Source of the DNA: Persicaria tinctoria
Taxonomy: Eukaryota > Streptophyta > Magnoliopsida > Caryophyllales > Polygonaceae
DNA: 64,000 nt
Reading direction: 5' to 3'
Assembly (NCBI GenBank): GCA_037127255.1
Contig: JBANSL010000002.1
Location: 95,572,519 to 95,636,518 of the forward strand
Positions 31,599 through 44,447 of the stretch are shown piece by piece. The notes under the pieces are model-generated. The model was not told where the DNA came from. It worked only from the letters and a program-made list of their open reading frames with translations, and did not search any database. Position 1 is the stretch's first letter. Every line of letters starts with the position of its first letter. A program made the translations under genes and the position numbers.

Positions 31599-33162
31599 TT
31601 ACAAAAGCACTATACCATTATCATCCTTGAGCAATCCCATGTCTCCAAATGCATTGTGATGATGCCCTAAACTCATGCCATCATCCAAGTCCAAGTCCCA
31701 CATGAACCCATACTCATCGGCCTCATGGCGGTGATCATCGTCGCCAAACCCATCAACATCAATCTTTGAAGCATCCTTCAACATGTCATTGATGGAGTAG
31801 TTGCTTGGACTACCCTCCTTGAGGAGCTGCAGCAAACTACCTGGAGTGTTCAACATCGGTGTCGAGTCCAAGTCATCCAGGCCGTTATGGAATCCGACTT
31901 CAGTAGGCGGCTTCGAAGTGAACGAATCGCAGCTTCGGTATCCATAGTTTGTAGGCATTGTGCTTTGCTCCGCCATGGGAGGCGTCGGAGAGGAAGAAGT
32001 GGTTGTGTTGTTGTTCTCCCCTTTGCTTTTGTTGAAAACCCTACAAAGAACCCAATCTTCCTGCAAACCCATCACAAATTCAACAATTAATTAATATATA
32101 CAGAGAGAGATTGGTTCCAGTGTACACAATCCTTATCGTGTATGTAAAAATTCTTCGCTTATTTGCTCATACTTATTCGTCTATTTTCACATGATTAATT
32201 ATTCGCCTATAATTATGTAATTATTTGTCTTTACAAATAATACAAAAAAAAAAATTATACTATCGAATAATCGCTCAACACCACCGAATAATTTCATTAA
32301 TTTCAACGAATAATATATCTCTCAATACCAGCGAATAATAATAAGTTACTTTTAATCTCATCTATTGATTTCTTAATTCATTGACATGATACACAAAATA
32401 AGGGTTATATATATATATATATAAATAAAATGAATGTTATTTTATACATCTAATTTAGTAATATAAAGTTGAGCTAAATAGCTTGTAGACTTTATACTCC
32501 TATATATAAACAATTAATTGAAGATTGTTAAGAGAACTATTAATCAATTTCATTGATTATATGTATAAGGTGGATATATTTATGTAAGCAGTTTTTTAAT
32601 TGTAAAATATATGATTATTCGTATATAACAATGAGGTACCTTAGGAGGCATATGAGGGGCTTCCATGCGAAACTCGTGCATGATCCAGGCAGTCTTGATC
32701 CCATTGGGAGCACGGTTGCGATAAAACACCAACGTCTTCCTCATCCCAACGACTTGTCGGGTTTTCGGGTCAAGTATGACCCGATCCTTACCAGTCGCCT
32801 TCCAGTATCCACATGCCGTCGCCCTATTGGCCCTGAACCCCGTCGTGTATTTTCGGTCCCTGAAGCTGAAGAAGAACCACTCGCTCCCGTTCAGCTTTGC
32901 TACCTCTGAAATTTGCAATCAAATCTTGTTAAATTCATAATTAACCATATGTGATTTATATATATTAGTACACAAAAATACTCCTTATAAGAAATAAACA
33001 TATATTCTGTATTAGTTAAGCCATGCATTTACCAAATTGGATGTTTTAATTTGGGTTTATGTGGGTTAAAATATATTTTTTTATTAGGAAATAATTTGAG
33101 GCTAGACATATCTGACGTCTCGATAGGCCGACTAATAAGATTTTAGATAGGGCTACATTAAT

Positions 33163-33241
<79 letters not shown>

Positions 33242-34968
33242 AATTAAAAAATCAGGTTGGGTGATGAAGTTGGTATGGGTCAAATATTTTCTAGCTTGTG
33301 ACAACCACTAAATTGATAAGAATTAGCATTCTTGGTTTGCAACTCTTTATTTCTATTAAATATTGTCTTTTCTATATTAAGTATTTATACCAAAACTATC
33401 TTGACAAAACATTTCTTTCTTTAATTCTGGGTCTGAAACTTATATATATAGCAAAAAAAGAAGACAATGCAAACTAATTGTATCATGCCCATGTCCTCCT
33501 CAGTTATCTAATTTAATTTTGTAGGAATAATTTTTTTTAATTAAAATGGACAAATAAGTGACCATTAATGGGTATTTGGAAATTTAATTAAAATATACAT
33601 TCAAGTATATACGTTTTTTTTAAAGAATGAGCAAAACTATATAAAATATTGACTTTTAATTAATTTTAAAGTAATTTAATTATTATTATTATTAAGTATG
33701 AAATAATTAAAAATATAATTAATATTTTTATATCATTAAACATATCAGAATAGTAAAGTAAAAAAAGGAGGGAGTACTACTTATTTTGTATAAATAAATA
33801 TTTGAATGACATGAACAACGTTGTGCAAAAGGAATGAAACTATAGAAGTAAAAAGCTAGTACGTAACAAACACACCACCAATGACTGAAATGGAAATGGT
33901 ACAATTGAATTAAATTTTTTAATTAAAATCATAATCATTTATGTATATGAAACCAAAACCATTTTTTTTTTTGTTCTGTATTGTTTAATTTAATTTGGTT
34001 CAATGTGAATTAATGAGTATATCTTAAACATATGGCTATTTTAGACTAGACATATCCTATATGGCTTCATGTGAATTATATGTAACGGTACCTTAATTGA
34101 ATACTATATATTGTCCCGTCTTCTATAAGTATATACCGATAAGAAAAAAAAAAACATTATTCGATTAATGGATTTAGCGTGTTAATAGATCGAATATGAA
34201 TGTATGTTACATTATTGGTATAGTTGATTATCTTTTTTCGACGTCGCTAAATGACAAGTATATATTGTATATATGTATGTTACAACAATTTTATCATGAT
34301 ACACTATTGAAAAATGAGGTATGCATGGTGTGTACAAAATGTATACCTTTAAAAAAAATAATTACCCGGAAAAAATGACTTGAAAATGGGGAAAAGGGAG
34401 AAAATAGAGGGGAATATGTAGAAAAGAACAAAAATATTTTTGAGTAAATTTAGCAAAATCCCTAAAGGAGGAAGCCTTTACAAGTCATGCCTATTTCCTT
34501 CTACAACATGCAAATTAGTCAATTTTTCAAGGAAAAGGGGGAAGGAAAAGACAAAATTTATCTAGATTAAAATCATGGCCTAAATGAATGAACAATACAA
34601 AAATATTGGGAAAAACATGAAATAAATTTTAAAAATCAAGGAAAAATAATGAGAAAGAAGGAGAAAGGATTGCTCAATCTTTTTGATTGCAGCTAACAAA
34701 GATTTTCTCGATCTCATCCATTAGGATGCTATCGGTTAGGTGGAATATCAGCTAAATTCTTAGAAGAAGAAGAAGAAAGGGTATAGTTTAATGAATTACC
34801 AGGAAGTTCCCATGGCTCACAAGTGTGAAGGTCAATTTCAACCAAAGTGCCCTTCAAGACCTCCTCGTTCGCGATCTTCTTGCAGAGATAATGGCAAACC
34901 AATTCCTCGTCGCTGGGAAAGAACCTAAACCCGGGTGGAAGGCTTTCTCCAATGTCCTTCAAACCCAT
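31599..34968 (-). CDS. NAC transcription factor (NAC21/22-like), three exons, complete
   Basis: Exons are 34968-34800, 32905-32640 and 32060-31599, with GT-AG introns, giving 298 residues. The NAC domain (residues about 10-155) shows subdomains A to E in order: [89 protein letters not shown] with WIMHEFRME, and EDWVLCRVF. The start [13 protein letters not shown] matches the NAC21/22 group. The C-terminal activation region is Ser/Thr- and acid-rich ([11 protein letters not shown]). NAC factors bind CACG-core DNA as dimers in the nucleus; this subgroup is linked to lateral root and shoot development. Intron 1 is long (about 1.9 kb) and contains an (AT)n run and a Stowaway end. I saw no miR164 target site. 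Confidence 0.95.
33167..33237. repeat. (AT)n microsatellite in NAC intron 1
   Basis: About 70 bases of uninterrupted AT dinucleotides on the transcribed strand of the first NAC intron. It is likely polymorphic in length and able to form a cruciform. Confidence 0.9.
33605..33775. mobile_element. Stowaway-like MITE remnant in NAC intron 1
   Basis: The right end reads AAAAGGAGGGAG followed by TA. The left part shares the AGCAAAACTATATAAAATATTGAC words of other Stowaway copies here, but its CTCCCTCC end has decayed. Confidence 0.5.
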
Positions 34969-35569
34969 CTCCGTTATCTCTATCGATCTTCTTCACCTTC
35001 AAAAGTATATATGGCTACTCAGAAAACAAGCAAATGACTGAAATCTCTATCAACCTATATCTATATATATAGTTGGCTAAACCCTAGAATGATTTGATTT
35101 TAATGTTTGGAGGAAAAGGGTAAGAAGAAAAAGGAAGGAGATGCATGAATAGGGAAGAGATAAAGCCATACAAGAGAGTATATAGTGTGGGGAATGAGGA
35201 ATATACATACATATAATATAAATATATATATTTATATAGAAATAAAAAAAAGGGGAAGGGGATATTAATTAATATTAATAAATAAGGGTGTGAATGTGGG
35301 TCCATAAATAAAAATAAATGTAATGTCATTTTCTAAGGTACAATAGAAATAGGGAGGCTTGCATTGCATGGTTAGTTAAAGCGTGGGGGAGCTTTCAATG
35401 AAATCCAAAGTCACAAGAAATGGTTTTAATTAAGCCCGGTGAATGGGGAGGATTTGTGGGGGCACAAACTACTTAGATACATCTAATTAAGTGTAATTAA
35501 TGCTATATATGTGCATAATTCCAAAGTAATTTAATTAGGGGTGAAGGAGGGATTAACTTAATTTCAAGT
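34969..35569. other. Proximal upstream region of the NAC gene
   Basis: Expected promoter and leader of the minus-strand NAC gene. TATATATA runs around 35060 and 35215-35240 could serve as TATA boxes. No open frame of note. Confidence 0.4.
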
Positions 35570-36830
35570 CAACTTAATTCCTTATTTTCCATCTAATTAT
35601 AATTTCGGGTTTAGGACGCGTTGTATAGGTGCAAAATAAGGGTAGGAGAATCTCATAATCTTAAAGGGTTTCGTACGCCTCTGGTATTTTCACACGGATT
35701 TAGATGCGTACTGTATACTTAAGCAGCGGTTTGGATTCAAAAGAAAAAAAGAAAATGGGGTTGGGTTTAGGAAAAAGAGAAAATCAACTTAATTCCATAT
35801 TTTTCATCTAATTATAATTTTGGGTTTAGATCGCGTTGTATAGGTGCAAAATAAGAGTAGGAGAATCTCACCATCTTAAAGGATTCCATACGCCTCTGGT
35901 ATTTTCACACAGATTTAGATGCGTACTGTATACTTAAGAAGCGGTTTGGATTCAAAAGAAAAAAAAACGGGGTTGGCAGGGGTTGAGGAAAAAGAGAAAG
36001 CCAACTTAATTCCTTATTTTCCATCTAATTATAATTTTGGGTTTAGCACACGCGTTGTATAGGTGCAAAATAAGGGTAGGAGAATCTCCATCTCAAAGGA
36101 TTGCGTACGCCTCTGGTATTTTCACACAGATTTAGACGTGTACTGTATACTTAAAAAGCGGTTTGAATCCAAAAGAAAAAAGAAAAGAAAATGGGGTTGG
36201 CAGGGGTTGAGGAAAAAGAGAAAGAAGATTTTTATCCGTTGGATCCAAGGTAATTAAGCAAGGTTTAGGAGTGCGGAAAATTGTCATCGAGAATATATTG
36301 TACTTGATTTTGGTGTATTTATGAGAATATAGTTCATTTTACATGAGTTGTGGATATTGTACATATACAAAGTATCTTGGATTTGGTCTTTAACCGCCAG
36401 GTGAATAAATTTGATTATCTAGTATGAGTTTATGGTAAGAAATCTGTATGAATTGATCCAAGGTTTTCGTACACCTCTGTATTACACATAGATTTAGATG
36501 CGTATTGTATACTTAAGAAGCGGTTTGTATTCAAAAGAAAAAAGAAAACGGGGTTGGTAGGAGTTGAGGAAAAAGAGCAAAAAGATTTTTAACCATTGGA
36601 TCCAAGGTAATTAAGAAAGGTTTAGGAGTGCGGAAAATTGTCATAGAGAATATATTGTACTTGATTTTGTTGTATTTATTTATGAGGATATGGTTCATTT
36701 TATATGAGTTGTGGATATTCTACATACGAAGTATCTTGGAGTTGGGTTTTAATCGCCGTTGAATAATTATGATTATCTAGTATGAGTAATTTATGGGTAA
36801 GAAATTTGTATGAATTGATGAATATATATT
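35570..36830. repeat. Compound tandem repeat upstream of the NAC gene
   Basis: A unit of about 216 bases starting CAACTTAATTCC occurs three times (from 35570, 35785 and 36002) and contains GCGTTGTATAGGTGCAAAAT, TACGCCTCTGGTATTTTCAC and TGTATACTTAAG. A partial fourth unit from about 36460 lacks the first third. The last full unit and the partial one are each followed by a second module (GGATCCAAGGTAATTAAG to GTATGAATTGAT), at about 36240-36455 and 36598-36820. So the order is A-A-A-B-a-B. No coding potential. Confidence 0.85.
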
Positions 36831-37589
36831 AGAGAAAATATTAGAATCCTACACATAAAAATATTAATTTCTTCATTTTACCCACTTTGAAGTAAAAGAT
36901 AGCAGATACAGTAGCTAAACCTGATATATAGCTTGTGTGGTGTTAAAGTAGCCGCTGAAAACTTGTAAATAAAAAATCAAAAGTTCTTAAAAGTTTCGGT
37001 GACTGTTGAAAATCTATGATTTCAAAAGCAAATTAAACTAAAATCTTAAATTTATTTCATTTAGAACTATATAATATCAAAATCAAAAGGTTTTAAAAGC
37101 TAATTGTTGGTGTCAAACAATATACTTCATTTTCTTTTTTGTTGAATCAACTTTGTATATTGTCCATTTAAGTTGCAAAACCTAAGAATATGCATAGGAA
37201 ATGTTTTTTAATTGATTAGAAAACATCTGTCGAAGAAAAGATTTTAACGCTTTACAAAAGATCAAATTGTCGTTCTCATATAATCTATCTTGATACACAA
37301 CACATGCATTAAAATCATGTCTATTATCCCATACATTTCAAAAGCCAACCAATTACAAATAATCATTCGCTTGATCCATCTTAATCAACAAGTTAATGTG
37401 TTGATTAAGAAAGTGATGACAGTATACTTGCAATTTTTTTTATACAATGCGAGGATTTGGGGATGGTTAACCGCGATTAAACCACCGTTCAATGACGTCG
37501 TGTCGGACCGCATCAGCACATTGAGTAGGAACTCCATGCTATTAGGTTTGTTTAAAAAAACAATTTAAGACTCCTTCCAATTCACTGGC
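36831..37589. other. Spacer, nothing recognised
   Basis: A 92-codon frame at 37290-37568 is open but shows no known motif. The stretch 37450-37520 is locally GC-richer. No terminal repeats. Confidence 0.3.
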
Positions 37590-37830
37590 CGAGTCGGGTG
37601 GCCTAGTGATGTAGAGTAAGGGGAGGGGTAAGGAGATCCCGGGTTCAGTCATTGCTTCCGCCTCTTTCCTTGAGTGAAAAATCCAAAGTTTGCTTTGCTT
37701 CCTATCAAATGGATTGAGTTGGTCGACACAAGCTGGTTTACTTGGTCGGTGACTCTTCTCGACTAGACCACATGTCCAGTGTTTGCCACCAAATGGTGGG
37801 TTTCTTAGTAAAAATTTTTTAAAAAAAAAC
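37590..37830 (+). mobile_element. tRNA-derived SINE
   Basis: A box-like TGGCCTAGTGATG (about 37600) and B box-like GGGTTCAGTCATT (about 37641) are followed by a body (CCGCCTCTTTCCTTGAGTGA, TTGGTCGACACAAGCTGGTT, GGTCGGTGACTCTT) and an A-rich tail near 37815. The body matches the second half of the element at 48931-49372. No clear target-site duplication was found. Confidence 0.7.
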
Positions 37831-37909
37831 TCCGTAATATGAACTTACCGCCGAATTTTGTGGTAATTCAATCACATGGCAGATGGAGTTTATAAAATTT
37901 TATGACTCA

Positions 37910-40900
37910 TGATACCATAAACATTAGGCGTAATAGATTGTTAAGTAAGCGTGAAGCTCTCATATATGGACTTTAATAATACATTTTGGAAACAACGAGC
38001 TAAATCAAATTTTTTTAAGGTTTGGAGATAGAAATACTAAATACTACCAATCAATATCTAAAATAAGAAATTCTAAAAATGTCACTCGTAATTTTACAAA
38101 TAAACATGGTTTATTGATTGAGGATGAGGATCAAATTAGAGATGAAATTACGACTGAATTGGCTGAAAGATTTATTTCAAATAATGCACCGATTAGTAGT
38201 AATCCATATTTCCTAAATTTAATTGATCAAACCATTACTGAATCTGAAAACAAAATGTTGACACAACCTTTTTCAGATGAAGAAATTAAGGATACCTTAT
38301 TTTCAATGACAGATGACAAGTCTCCAGGTCCTGACGGTTTTCCACCAGAATTTTATAAAAAATACTGGAATATTGTTGGTAAATTAGTTTGCAAAGCTAT
38401 TAAATCTTTCTTTCATTCTGGTGTGCTACTCAATGAAGTAAATTCAACGTTCATTGCACTTATTCCTAAAATTGATACACCTAGTAACATTAACCATTAC
38501 CGTCCGATTAGTCTGTGCAATACTATTTATAAGGTTATTTCGAAACTTTTGGCTAACCGTTTGAAGCCTATATTACCACGTATTATTAATCCTTTTCAAG
38601 GAGCTTTTGTACAAGGTAGAAATATTCAAGATAACATACTAATAGCTCATGAGGTTTTCCACTCTTTTCATAACAAAAAAGGTAAATCTGGGTGGATGGC
38701 ATTAAAGCTAGATATGGAGAAAGCTTATGATAAAATAACCTGGAGTTTTATTCGCATTATTCTAAATAAATTTGGTTTTGATCCTAGATGGATTGATTGG
38801 GTTATGACATGCCTAACTAAAACTAGCTTTTCAGTTTTAGTGAATAATTTGCCGGGTCGTACGTTTCATACTTATAGGGGAATTCGACAAGGAGATCCTC
38901 TTGCACCATATATTTTTGTATTGGTTATGGAACTATTAGGGAGAATGTTGCAACAGGAATCATTGGAATGTGACCCTTTGGTTGGAATCAAACTTACAAA
39001 TAATAGTGATCCTATTCCATTCCTTTCCTTTGCAGATGACACTCTAATTTTTGGACGAGCTGATGACTTAAGTCTTCATACGATTAGAAATCTTTTGAAT
39101 ACTTTCTCCAATGTCTGGATTAACCATAAATTACAATAAAAGTTCTTTACAAGTTTCTAAAAATATTCATTTCAGTAAAGCCCAATCCCTTGCTCAACAA
39201 CTAAATATTCCAATTACGAAGTCAATGGAAAAATACCTAGGTATTCCACTTATTAGTGGTAGGGTTTGTAATGTCTTGTTTGATGAGGCGATTAATAGCC
39301 TTAAAAAGCAGCTTTCCAAGTGGAAATCTAACGCTCTCTCTCAAGCTGGTAGATCCGTACTAATTCAGGCAAATTTAAATTCTAAAACAAATTATTCAAT
39401 GCAATCATTTCTTCTTCCAAAAGGAGTTCTACAAAAAATTGATCAAATCAACAAAAATTTCTTTTGGAATAAAATTCAATCTGATAACTATCATCCTCTA
39501 ATCAGCTGGGAACATCTGTGCACTCCTAAAAAAGATGGTGGGTTAGGTTTTAAATCGGCTGAGCAGATTAATATTGGCATGCAAATGAAACTTCTATGGA
39601 GAATTATGGCTGATCCTGATAATATTTGGTCAAAGGTAATCACGGAGAAATATCTCTCGACAGAATCTCTTATGGAAAGAGGTAGATTCAAAACTTCTTA
39701 GCAATTTGGTAGACTTCTTAATGTTAGGGATCTATTCTCTAAAGGATTGCTATGGTTAGTTGGTAATGGGAAAACCATAAATGTATGATCTGACATTTGG
39801 GTTGATGCGCAATATCTGCATAGGTTTCGGAATGATCGTGATCCTAATTTAAAAGTATGCGATTTATTTACAAATACCAACTCTTGGGATACTGATAAGT
39901 TAAATTCTATCTTTCCTTCTCATATTGTTCAAGCAATTACTAATATCCATATTCCTGTAATTGATATTCCAGACAAGTTAATTTGGATTTACAGTAATAA
40001 TGGAAAATTCTCTGTCAAATCCACATCATCGCTTTATAAAACTAGGAATACTAAGAAAATTCCAGCAAATTGGATTTGGAAACTTAATATCCCTCCGAAT
40101 ATTAAAAATTTTATTTGGAAAATATTTTTGGATATCTTGCCCACGACTGTCCGGTTAAATAGATATATAAATAGAGTTCCTAGTACTTGTTCTCTTTGTA
40201 ATTCTGGTATAGAAGATACAAATCATTTATTGTTTAATTGTCGGATTACAAAATCACTTATTCAAAATCTAGGTGTTAAGTTGAAAAAATGTTTCATTAT
40301 ACCAAATTTAACAAGTGATGTGCAAGAGAATATTTTAAATACTAGGGCTTTTAATCTAGATTTTACAGATTTATGTCATTTATGGCATTCAATTTGGGAG
40401 CTCAGAAAATGGAATTATTTTTCGCAATACTTCTGATACAGGTATGATCTATGCGTTAACTCGAGCTATTGATAATATCTCTTGTTGGAATAAAGGTCAG
40501 GTTAAAACGAAATTATCTAAATGTGTTAGGCCTCCTGATAAAATGATGTGGAAATGTCCTCCAATAGATGTAGTTAAGATTAATGTAGATGCTTCGGTGA
40601 AAAGTGATACTCAGCCACAGGTTGGTTGTGTTGTGAGGAATAATGATGGTCAAGTTATTCGGATACATAAATGTAACGCTAGGATGGGTTCTGTCATCTT
40701 GGCAGAAGCTTTTGTTGTATACACAGGTATAAGATTGGCAACGGAGATGGGGATCCGAAGATTTATAGTTGAGAGTGATTATGCTATCATCATCGACGCC
40801 ATCAATCATGCGAACAATATACCATGGGAGGTCGCTCAAATAGTTCAAGAAATCCATTCATTAAGAAGAGATTTTGAGAGCGTCACGTTTCAGCATTGCT

Positions 40901-41062
40901 ATAGAGAAGCCAATGGTGCAACTGATTTTATTGCTAAATCTCAGTTCAATTGTAATTTTATTTTGAGTGATTGTTGTTGTGAGTTCCAAAACATCATCTT
41001 GCGAGATGATCATGGATGTCGGTAGTACATCCAATCTTTTGCCTACTGTAAAAAAAAAAATT
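37910..41062 (+). pseudogene. LINE ORF2: reverse transcriptase, zinc-binding tail and RNase H, decayed
   Basis: Reverse transcriptase motifs: SPGPDGFPPEFYKKYW, NHYRPISLCN, QGAFVQGRNIQDNI, LKLDMEKAYD, GIRQGDPLAPYIF and the catalytic FADD (38114-39139). A frameshift near 39117 leads into SGLTINYNKSS. Stops replace Trp codons at 39699-39701 (TAG) and 39786-39788 (TGA). The zf-RVT tail CSLCNSGIEDTNHLLFNC lies at 40186-40240. A frameshift near 40415 precedes the RNase H frame 40444-41025 (INVDASVKSD, FIVESDYAIIIDAI, QHCYREANGATDFIAKS). Upstream, FGDRNTKYYQS at about 38020 is joined by another one-base shift to WKQRAKSNF, so the element reaches at least to 37910. The endonuclease is missing; a poly-A tract at 41049 ends the element. 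Confidence 0.88.
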
Positions 41063-41166
41063 ATATATATATAAACTAATAATAATAAATAAATAAATAA
41101 TAGGAATTTTGAAAATCACTAATTCACCTATATTTGATAACGCGATGTTCGTAGTCACCGGAAATC

Positions 41167-41505
41167 TTTTTTTTTTCTTTCTGAAAGTCGAGAGATCGAC
41201 GAATCGACAGACATACTAACCGTCAACATACAAAATAACACATATGAAAGAAACAACTCTAAGAACCCTTAGAAGTCATCGGCCAGCGAAGGAGTCAACG
41301 AAGATCCAATGTGAGTCACGAATATCGAGAACACGGGAGAGTGCGACGACTCACGATTTCTCCACGCCAAAAAGGTGGAGAACAGTAATCCACCACCAAA
41401 AAGGGCGAAACCTGAGAAAGTGTGGATCACCGACGTTGCCTCACCTAGATGAGGGATTTTCGAAGAACACGAACACAACCACGACCCAACGAAAATCTTT
41501 CTAAA
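41167..41505 (-). mobile_element. Retroposon related to 50121-50546
   Basis: A poly-T start (41168-41178) and shared sequence with the 50.1 kb copy, such as GTGGATCACCGACGTTGCC, CTAGATGAGG and ACCGTCAACATACA, in the same order. It lacks the last 30 or so bases before the tail present in the other copy. A short possible duplication (GAAATCTTT-like) flanks it. Confidence 0.65.
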
Positions 41506-42094
41506 TTCACCACCACCCTTCACATAAGTAAGTGGGTAAGAATTAATAGACCAAAAAAAGTAAGTGGGTAAGAATTGTTTTTTACTAAATCAATAATAAT
41601 TTTGTGACTCATCTTCTAAAAAAGATTTCTTTTAGCTCACTTCTAAAAAAGACTTAATTAAAGCTAAAATTGTTAAGGTATTATATTTTTATTAAATTAT
41701 AAAATGTATAACAAATACAATTCAAGTACTTGTGAGTATAATTATATTATAATTATATAATACAACTAGTACAGGTCATGTCCCGTAAACGGAAAATACA
41801 TTAATATTATATTATAAACAATCTAGATAGATTCTAATAAATAAAAATAATAATCTAAATATAAATAAAATTAGTTCGACATATTATATATAATTTTTTT
41901 AATTTATCGTTAATTAAATCTCATGTAATATAATAGATAGTTGATTTTTAAAAATATTTTAATATTTTTTTTATTAAATATGTAGTAATATTTTTTATGT
42001 TAGTTTACTAAAATATCTATGCACGGATGAATTGTAACTACATATTATTATTATGGCTACATAATATCATAATAATTTATTTTGGCCTAAAAAT

Positions 42095-42155
<61 letters not shown>

Positions 42156-42382
42156 ATAAAAATGATTAAATAATTAATTTTCATATAAATAATTCCCTCC
42201 AACAAAAAACAATCTATGATATTTTTAGTAAGTATGACTATGAAATGTTTTTTTATTTATATTTTTCTCAATTAACTAAAAAATATATAGATAGATTGTG
42301 GCTTATATAACTTTCTATAAACTATGATAACATATTATTTTATTAAAATTTTCCATACGATCAATCACAACGCGCCACATAG
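41506..42382. other. AT-rich spacer with an (AT)n microsatellite
   Basis: No coding signal. An (AT)n run of about 52 bases lies at 42097-42148. Confidence 0.5.
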
Positions 42383-42394
42383 GATTTTTTCCCT

Positions 42395-43335
42395 TTTTTT
42401 TTTTTTTTTTTTTTTTGATTAGGTAAAAATTCGGATGGAGAACCCTATCCGAAAGCATCCTGTCGGATGAGGTCAAGAAGACCTGTATCGAGGTAAAGCT
42501 CAGACCCCCTGGTAGAGTAGCAAAGGTGTGCAACCTTATCCGCTACCCGGTTACCAATACGGGGAATATGTGATACACTAACATTCCTTATTCCTTGGAG
42601 AAGACTTTGGATATCAGACATAACCATTTCTATTTCCCAAGGGCAACCAACTTGTGATCTTAGGTAGTCCGTGATAATCTTTGAGTCTCCTTCTATTATT
42701 AGATCGGTTATGTTTAGTTCTCTCGCTTTTTCTAACCCTAGGCGTAGAGCTAAGGCTTCCGCTATAAGGGGTGATTGTCCACCATTAGCTTTTCCACCAA
42801 TGTTGATTGGGTCTCCACGCCAGTCTCTGATGATGTATCCAATGGAACTGTTTGTGGCGGATTTAAAAGATCCGTCAAAATTTAGCTTATATTTACCCGC
42901 CGGAGGTTTCCTCCATTGATAGGTTTTCCTATTGTTCTCAGAGAACCCTTTTCCTTATTTTGTTTCTGTATGCCGTCATCCTCCATTTCATTCCATCTAC
43001 GAGCTTTCCTCCAGTTATCAATATTATTCGTGATCATTTTCTTGATAGCCTCCGCAGAGGGGATGGTTTCATTTCTAAAGATTGTTTGATTTCTTATAAA
43101 CCAAATGGTCCACCATCTGATTGCTATCTGTTGTTTCTTCTCCATCGGAAGAGTAGAGCCTAAAATTTGTAAAATTTGATTCATATCTCTGTTTTCTGTA
43201 ATTAGGTTGTTAATGTTTTGAGATATTTGTCCAGTGAATTGTTGTTGGAAATTGTTGATGGGACATTCTATGAATAGGTGAATATCATCTTCCACAAACT
43301 GGTTGCACAAGGTACATGTGTTCGGTACCGCCACC
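42395..43335 (-). mobile_element. 5'-truncated LINE with 12-base target-site duplication
   Basis: GATTTTTTCCCT occurs at 42383-42394 and 43336-43347. Poly-T (about 42395-42416) is the tail of a minus-strand element. It opens inside the zf-RVT motif (CTLCNQFVEDDIHLFIEC), runs through a linker to 42882, then after a frameshift near 42895 gives an RNase H domain (YKLNFDGSFKSATNSS, LIIEGDSKIITDYLRSQ, SHIPRIGNRVADKVAH) ending at 42445. The 3' end reads CGAATTTTTACCTAATC plus poly-A, a tail shared with the retroposon at 50121-50546. Confidence 0.9.
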
Positions 43336-43347
43336 GATTTTTTCCCT

Positions 43348-43654
43348 ATGATATATCAACCACAATGCGTCGCATATGACGTTATACATCGATTTTAGTA
43401 TATGTTTATAGATATATAAATAAAATCCAAACACACCTCACATGAAGCTATGAAGCTAGGATGATACCAGTAGTAGCTAGGTTAAGTTAATCCGCCAACA
43501 ATTTTCAGTAACGTACCCATTATAACGCCTGATTTAAAGTCGTAACGGAAAATCCCCACTCTCACCCCAAAATTAAATTAAATTTAATTAAATGTTAATT
43601 CCAAACACGTGAATCGCCGTTTGCTTCATGTTTCGGGATATTCTTGTTTTTTCC

Positions 43655-43697
<43 letters not shown>

Positions 43698-44003
43698 TAG
43701 TCCTTTTCCCGAACCTTGTTCGGGTTTTTTTCTTCATTATATTTCAAATCGAACTTGACGCGTAAAAAATACCCAACACATACTCCTCGTTATGTCGTTC
43801 TTCAAAATATTCGATCAGTTGTTATGATAAAGTTTTTTCTCAAAATAATTAATACTTCAAATTTGACAAAGAATAACAGATCGATCACTTCCACCCAAAC
43901 TGAATTTCATTAATAAACACATAAATAGAATATAATCATACATAAATGCACACTAATTTCACAAAATACAACTACCAAACGGGATGAACGACAACCTTCA
44001 TCA
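43348..44003. other. Spacer with (TAA)n microsatellite and a palindrome
   Basis: (TAA)n at 43655-43696. Next to it CCCGAACCTTGTTCGGG (about 43717-43733) is a palindrome in ACTAGTCCTTTT context, similar in plan to the one at 488-508 and possibly a Helitron 5' end. A plus-strand 65-codon frame at 43716-43913 is not convincing. Confidence 0.4.
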
Positions 44004-44011
44004 ACAAAAAC

Positions 44012-44439
44012 TAGACTTGTCAAAATACAACACGACCCGGTGACCCGACCCGACCGGCCCGAAAAATTTCCGACCCGAACCCGAAAATTTTGACCCGAAT
44101 TTTTTTTCCGACCCGAACCCGAAAAACCCGAAATTTCCCGGGTAATCTGGGTTTCGACCCGGTGACCCGATTGACCCGGTAATTTTGACCCGATTGACCC
44201 GGTTGTTATATATAATTAATTTTTTATATATATAATTAAAATTTACCACAAAATTATCAAATAATGATTTTTTAAATTTGAAAAAGAAAAAATTGACAAA
44301 CCCGAAATCGACCCGAACCCGACCCGAAACCCGATCAAACCCGAGTTCGAGTCAACCCGAAAAACCCGAAACCCGTTTTACCCGAAACCCGAAGTGACCC
44401 GACCCGAACCCGACCCGAATGACCCGTTTGACGGGTCTA
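44012..44439. mobile_element. hAT-like MITE built of ACCCGAACCCG repeats
   Basis: A perfect 8-base duplication ACAAAAAC (44004-44011, 44440-44447) flanks the TIRs TAGACTTGTCAAA and TTTGACGGGTCTA. The body is two blocks of degenerate GACCCGAACCCG repeats around an AT-rich centre (about 44208-44300). TSD length and the TIR form (TAGnnnnGnCAA) indicate the hAT superfamily. Confidence 0.85.
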
Positions 44440-44447
44440 ACAAAAAC

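Noticed and set aside
31599..32060. miR164 target site in the NAC gene
   Set aside because: Some NAC21/22-group genes have one, but I found no stretch complementary to miR164 in the three exons.
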